Origin: Clostridia bacterium
GTDB lineage: Bacteria; Bacillota; Clostridia; Christensenellales; Aristaeellaceae
DNA length: 16,130 bases
Assembly (NCBI GenBank): GCA_016297535.1
Contig: JAEDGL010000041.1
Coordinates: 1 to 16,130 of the forward strand
Direction: 5' to 3'
Positions 13,989 through 16,130 of the stretch are shown here, in pieces; position 1 is the first letter of the stretch, and each line of letters opens with the position of its first letter. Below the pieces are notes generated by a model. It searched no databases and was not told the origin of the DNA. It saw only the letters and a program-made list of their open reading frames with translations. Position numbers and translations under genes: made by a program.

Positions 13989-15064
13989 AGTTCGCTGTCC
14001 CACCCTTCATCCAGTTCGTTGAGAAAGTGCGCAAGCAGCCGTCCGCTCTCGCGAATGACGTTGGTATCCAGCAGCTCCACGCTGGTGTGCATGTACTTGA
14101 GCGGCACGTCGATCAGCACCATGGGCACGCCGCAGCGGGAAATCTGCATCGCATCCGTATCCGTCCAGGTGTAGCGGGCGGCGATTTCGGCGTTCAGCTT
14201 GATGCCGTGGGCCCTGGCCGTATCGCGCATGCGGTTGACCAGCTTGTGCTGCAGGTAGGGCCCCACGGTTACCGCGGGCGCATCCAGCGGGATGGTGGTA
14301 TCCGGCCGGCTGGAGGGCAGCGTGGCATGGCTTACATCCAGCGCCACGCCCAGATCCGGCTCGATGGTATAGGCGGCTACCGTGGCGCCGGCGCAGCTTA
14401 CCTCCTCCTGCGAGGTGGCCACAAAGTAGATATCGCACATGTGTCCCATGCGCTGCAAACGCTCGGCCGCTTCCAGCAGCACGGCCACGCAGGCACGGTC
14501 ATCCATGGTTTTGGAGGCGCAGCGGTCGTTGAGCAGCTTGGTTGCGGGGCCGTTGAGGGTGATCAGATCGCCAATCTGCACCAGCTCCCGCACCTCTTCA
14601 GCGGGCAGGCCAAGATCCACAAACAGCTCCTCGCGCTGGTAGTTGCGGTTGCCATCCGCAGCGCTCATCAGATGGGGCGGAAGCGCACCTACCACGCCCA
14701 GCAGCTTCTGATAGCCTCCCTTTGCCTCGCGCGCGTGCACGGTAACGGTGGACGCGGGCAGAATGCGCGGGTCCACGCCGCCTACATTTCCCATGCGCAG
14801 GGTGCCGTCCGGCAGGATATCGGACACCATCAGGGCGATTTCGTCCTGATGGGCAGCCAGCATAACCCTGGGTGCGGGAGAACCGTCCCGGGTGGGAATG
14901 GTGGCTTTTTTGCATGCGATGACATTGTACACACGGTCGATGATTACGCTGTCGCACAGCGGCTCAAACTTTTGCCTGAACCATTCGGCTACCTCGTACT
15001 CGTGACCGCTGGGACCATGCTGTACGGCCATCTCCTTCAGATAATCGAATATTTCCATGTTCAT
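13979..15064 (-). CDS. Divergent M42 family metallo-aminopeptidase (first gene of operon)
   Basis: A 361-residue paralogue, longer than its two neighbours. The residues align: His72 (LAAHQDEIAL), Asp188 (MDDRAC), Glu220/Glu221 (TSQEEVSCAGA), Asp243 (ALDVSHA) and His326 (KYMHTS). It departs from consensus in three places: AHQDE for AHMDE, EEVSCAG for EEVGxRG, and extra residues near 52-66 and 134-148. The active-site ligands are nonetheless all kept, so it should be an active enzyme with altered specificity. The start at 15064 is backed by GGAG 8 nt upstream; ATG 15058 is also possible. The frame stays open far upstream to 16006, but that stretch is antisense to the membrane-protein gene and not coding. 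Confidence 0.9.
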   Translation of the reverse strand: MNMEIFDYLKEMAVQHGPSGHEYEVAEWFRQKFEPLCDSVIIDRVYNVIACKKATIPTRDGSPAPRVMLAAHQDEIALMVSDILPDGTLRMGNVGGVDPRILPASTVTVHAREAKGGYQKLLGVVGALPPHLMSAADGNRNYQREELFVDLGLPAEEVRELVQIGDLITLNGPATKLLNDRCASKTMDDRACVAVLLEAAERLQRMGHMCDIYFVATSQEEVSCAGATVAAYTIEPDLGVALDVSHATLPSSRPDTTIPLDAPAVTVGPYLQHKLVNRMRDTARAHGIKLNAEIAARYTWTDTDAMQISRCGVPMVLIDVPLKYMHTSVELLDTNVIRESGRLLAHFLNELDEGWDSELWS

Positions 15065-15099
15065 CTGCCTTTCTCCGTTGTTCGATTGGGCGTGCACAT

Positions 15100-15128
15100 A
15101 GCATAGCGGATTATGGCAAAAAAAGCAA
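15100..15128 (-). promoter_or_regulatory. Probable promoter of the M42 peptidase operon
   Basis: On the minus strand, TTGCTT (15128-15123), 17-bp spacer, TATGCT (15105-15100), 35 nt before the ATG at 15064. It is a moderate match to consensus. Confidence 0.5.
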
Positions 15129-15192
15129 GGAGTCTGCCCCCGGAAAGAGGCAAAATCCTGTTTTCTATTTGTTTCAAATGATTCCTGTTTTG

Positions 15193-15222
15193 TTGAGATT
15201 GAGTTTCGTTTTCTGTGATACA
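15193..15222 (+). promoter_or_regulatory. Possible promoter of the CmpB-like gene
   Basis: TTGAGA (15193-15198), 18-bp spacer, GATACA (15217-15222) preceded by TG. It is weak. The same 192-bp divergent spacer holds a direct repeat TCCTGTTTT at 15156-15164 and 15183-15191, and a small inverted repeat ATTTG-TTT-CAAAT at 15167-15179. Confidence 0.4.
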
Positions 15223-15256
15223 CTACAAATGAAATCCATCTCTGGGAGGCTATGAA

Positions 15257-15994
15257 ATGAGTATCTTTCTTACGCTGGCGTATTTGTTCCTGATTGGCAG
15301 CGTATGCGGTTGGGTACTGGAGCTGCTTTTTCGCAATCTGGCTTATCGGCATCAAAAATGGATCAATCCCGGCTTTTGCACAGGGCCGTATTTGCCCATT
15401 TACGGTTTCGGCCTTTGCACGCTCTACCTGCTGGCTTCGCTGGACGTTGAAGGGAGGAGCGGAAACCCGATCGTTAACAAAGTTCTGCTGTTTGTGCTGA
15501 TGGCGGCGGGCATGACGCTGATTGAGTATGTGGCGGGTATTTTCTGCCTGAAATGCCTGAAGGTGCGTCTGTGGGATTATTCGGATCAGTGGGGGAATAT
15601 TCAGGGCATTATCTGCCCGCTGTTTTCCGCCGCGTGGGCGGTTCTCAGCGCGGTGTATTATTTTCTGATTCACCCGTATATTCTGAGCGGGCTGCAATGG
15701 CTTTCGCAGAATCTCGCGTTTTCCTTCTTTATTGGCATGTTCTTTGGCGTTTTCCTGATTGATGTGATTCATTCCGCCAATCTGGTCATCAAGCTCAAGC
15801 GCTTTGCCGAGGAGCACGGCGTGATTGTGCGCTATGAGGCGCTTAAGGCGCATATCCTGCTGCTGCACGAAAAGAACAGGGAAAAATACCGCTTTTTCCG
15901 CCCCTTCCGCGAAATTCAGCCCTTGAGCAAGTATTTGGAGGAAATTCAGGAGCAGCTTGAAAAAAGAATCAGGCATCCCAAAAACAAGGTTTGA
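15257..15994 (+). CDS. CmpB-like (PF06541-type) multi-pass membrane protein
   Basis: A 245-residue membrane protein with about five hydrophobic helices (near 4-26, 45-62, 74-100, 118-140, 154-178) and a basic, hydrophilic C-terminal tail (180-245) predicted in the cytosol. Family signature: SVCGWVLELLFR (15-26), NPGFCTGPYLPIYGFG (37-52), LIEYVAGI (88-95), LWDYS (105-109) and GIICPLFSAAW (117-127). The family is labelled a putative type IV ABC-transporter permease, but there is no ATPase gene next to it here and the transport role is not proven to my knowledge. GGGAGG lies 7 nt before the ATG. Single gene, ended by a strong terminator. Confidence 0.8.
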   Translation: MSIFLTLAYLFLIGSVCGWVLELLFRNLAYRHQKWINPGFCTGPYLPIYGFGLCTLYLLASLDVEGRSGNPIVNKVLLFVLMAAGMTLIEYVAGIFCLKCLKVRLWDYSDQWGNIQGIICPLFSAAWAVLSAVYYFLIHPYILSGLQWLSQNLAFSFFIGMFFGVFLIDVIHSANLVIKLKRFAEEHGVIVRYEALKAHILLLHEKNREKYRFFRPFREIQPLSKYLEEIQEQLEKRIRHPKNKV

Positions 15995-16020
15995 GCGAAC
16001 AAACAAGCAAAACCATCAAC

Positions 16021-16062
16021 CCAAAAAGGTCCGGGGCATGCAAATGCCCCGGACCTTTTTGG
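16021..16062. terminator. Bidirectional terminator after the CmpB-like gene
   Basis: Perfect 19-bp inverted repeat, 16021-16039 and 16044-16062, with a GCAA loop; the GC-rich core is GGTCCGGGGCAT. It carries AAAAA on one side and TTTTT on the other, so it can work in both directions. This implies a convergent gene beyond the right edge. Confidence 0.92.
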
Positions 16063-16066
16063 GGGT

Positions 16067-16130
16067 TCAGCATGCCGAAAAAGCTCGCTTCGCGATCTTT
16101 TCCGACAGAAACTGGCGGAAATGTTTTCGG
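16067..16130 (-). CDS. Possible C-terminal end of a convergent gene
   Basis: On the minus strand a frame enters from the right edge and stops at TGA (16069-16067), 5 nt before the bidirectional terminator. It encodes about 20 basic residues containing FRQFLSEKIAKR. The position fits the end of a convergent gene, but the stretch is too short to prove coding, and another frame is also open. Part of it (16072-16104) can also form an imperfect hairpin. Confidence 0.25.
   Translation of the reverse strand, partial: RKHFRQFLSEKIAKRAFSAC

Noticed and set aside
15065..16006. N-terminal extension of the first M42 peptidase up to 16006
   Set aside because: The open frame crosses the divergent spacer and lies antisense to the CmpB-like gene. 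The M42 domain starts right after the ATG at 15064, which has its own ribosome binding site.
1..16130. CRISPR arrays, tRNA genes, transposases or phage genes
   Set aside because: I looked for regular direct repeats with spacers, cloverleaf-like segments and integrase or transposase motifs and saw none; the gene content reads as ordinary chromosome.

Overview
The window looks like chromosomal DNA of a low-to-mid-GC-ancestry Gram-positive anaerobe, most likely a Clostridia-class Bacillota. The signs are strong AGGAGG-type ribosome binding sites, near-consensus TTGACA/TATAAT promoters with 17-bp spacers, short intergenic regions closed by long GC-rich hairpins with T runs, a transketolase split into two subunits, and gene families (DUF4127, DUF6323/DUF6179, CmpB-like membrane protein, M42 peptidases) that I associate with clostridia. 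Base composition by eye is moderately GC-rich. I cannot name the genus. There are no tRNA or rRNA genes, CRISPR arrays, insertion sequences or phage genes.

Left third (1-4706): a 6-phosphofructokinase cut by the left edge (minus strand) is transcribed divergently from a Qnr-like pentapeptide-repeat protein; their promoters lie in the shared 520-662 spacer. Next comes a large secreted protein (1459-4584) with a signal peptide, three bacterial SH3 domains, several Ig-like modules, a duplicated two-domain unit of about 196 residues and a C-terminal Fn3-like domain. A strong terminator follows it.

Middle (4707-9270): a DUF4127 protein runs convergently toward a two-gene transketolase operon (N-terminal then C-terminal subunit, minus strand), and both share one 16-bp-stem bidirectional terminator. 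Upstream of the transketolase genes is an unrecognised two-helix membrane protein with a long proline-rich tail (minus), divergent from a small DUF5655-like protein (plus).

Right part (9301-16130): a TetR-family regulator, a DUF6323-like protein and a DUF6179-like protein form a tightly coupled plus-strand operon. A perfect 17-bp palindrome sits on the -10 of its promoter, so the operon is probably self-repressed. It faces a minus-strand operon of three tandem M42-family metallo-aminopeptidases, two of the reading frames overlapping. A CmpB-like (PF06541) membrane protein is divergent from that operon and ends at a 19-bp-stem terminator. A few codons of a possible convergent gene may be present at the right edge.

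The most interesting parts are the palindrome-controlled TetR/DUF6323/DUF6179 operon, whose function is unknown to me, the triple M42 cluster with a divergent third member, and the Qnr-like protein. Everything else looks like ordinary core metabolism and surface biology. All family assignments are from recognising motifs by eye; no database search was run.
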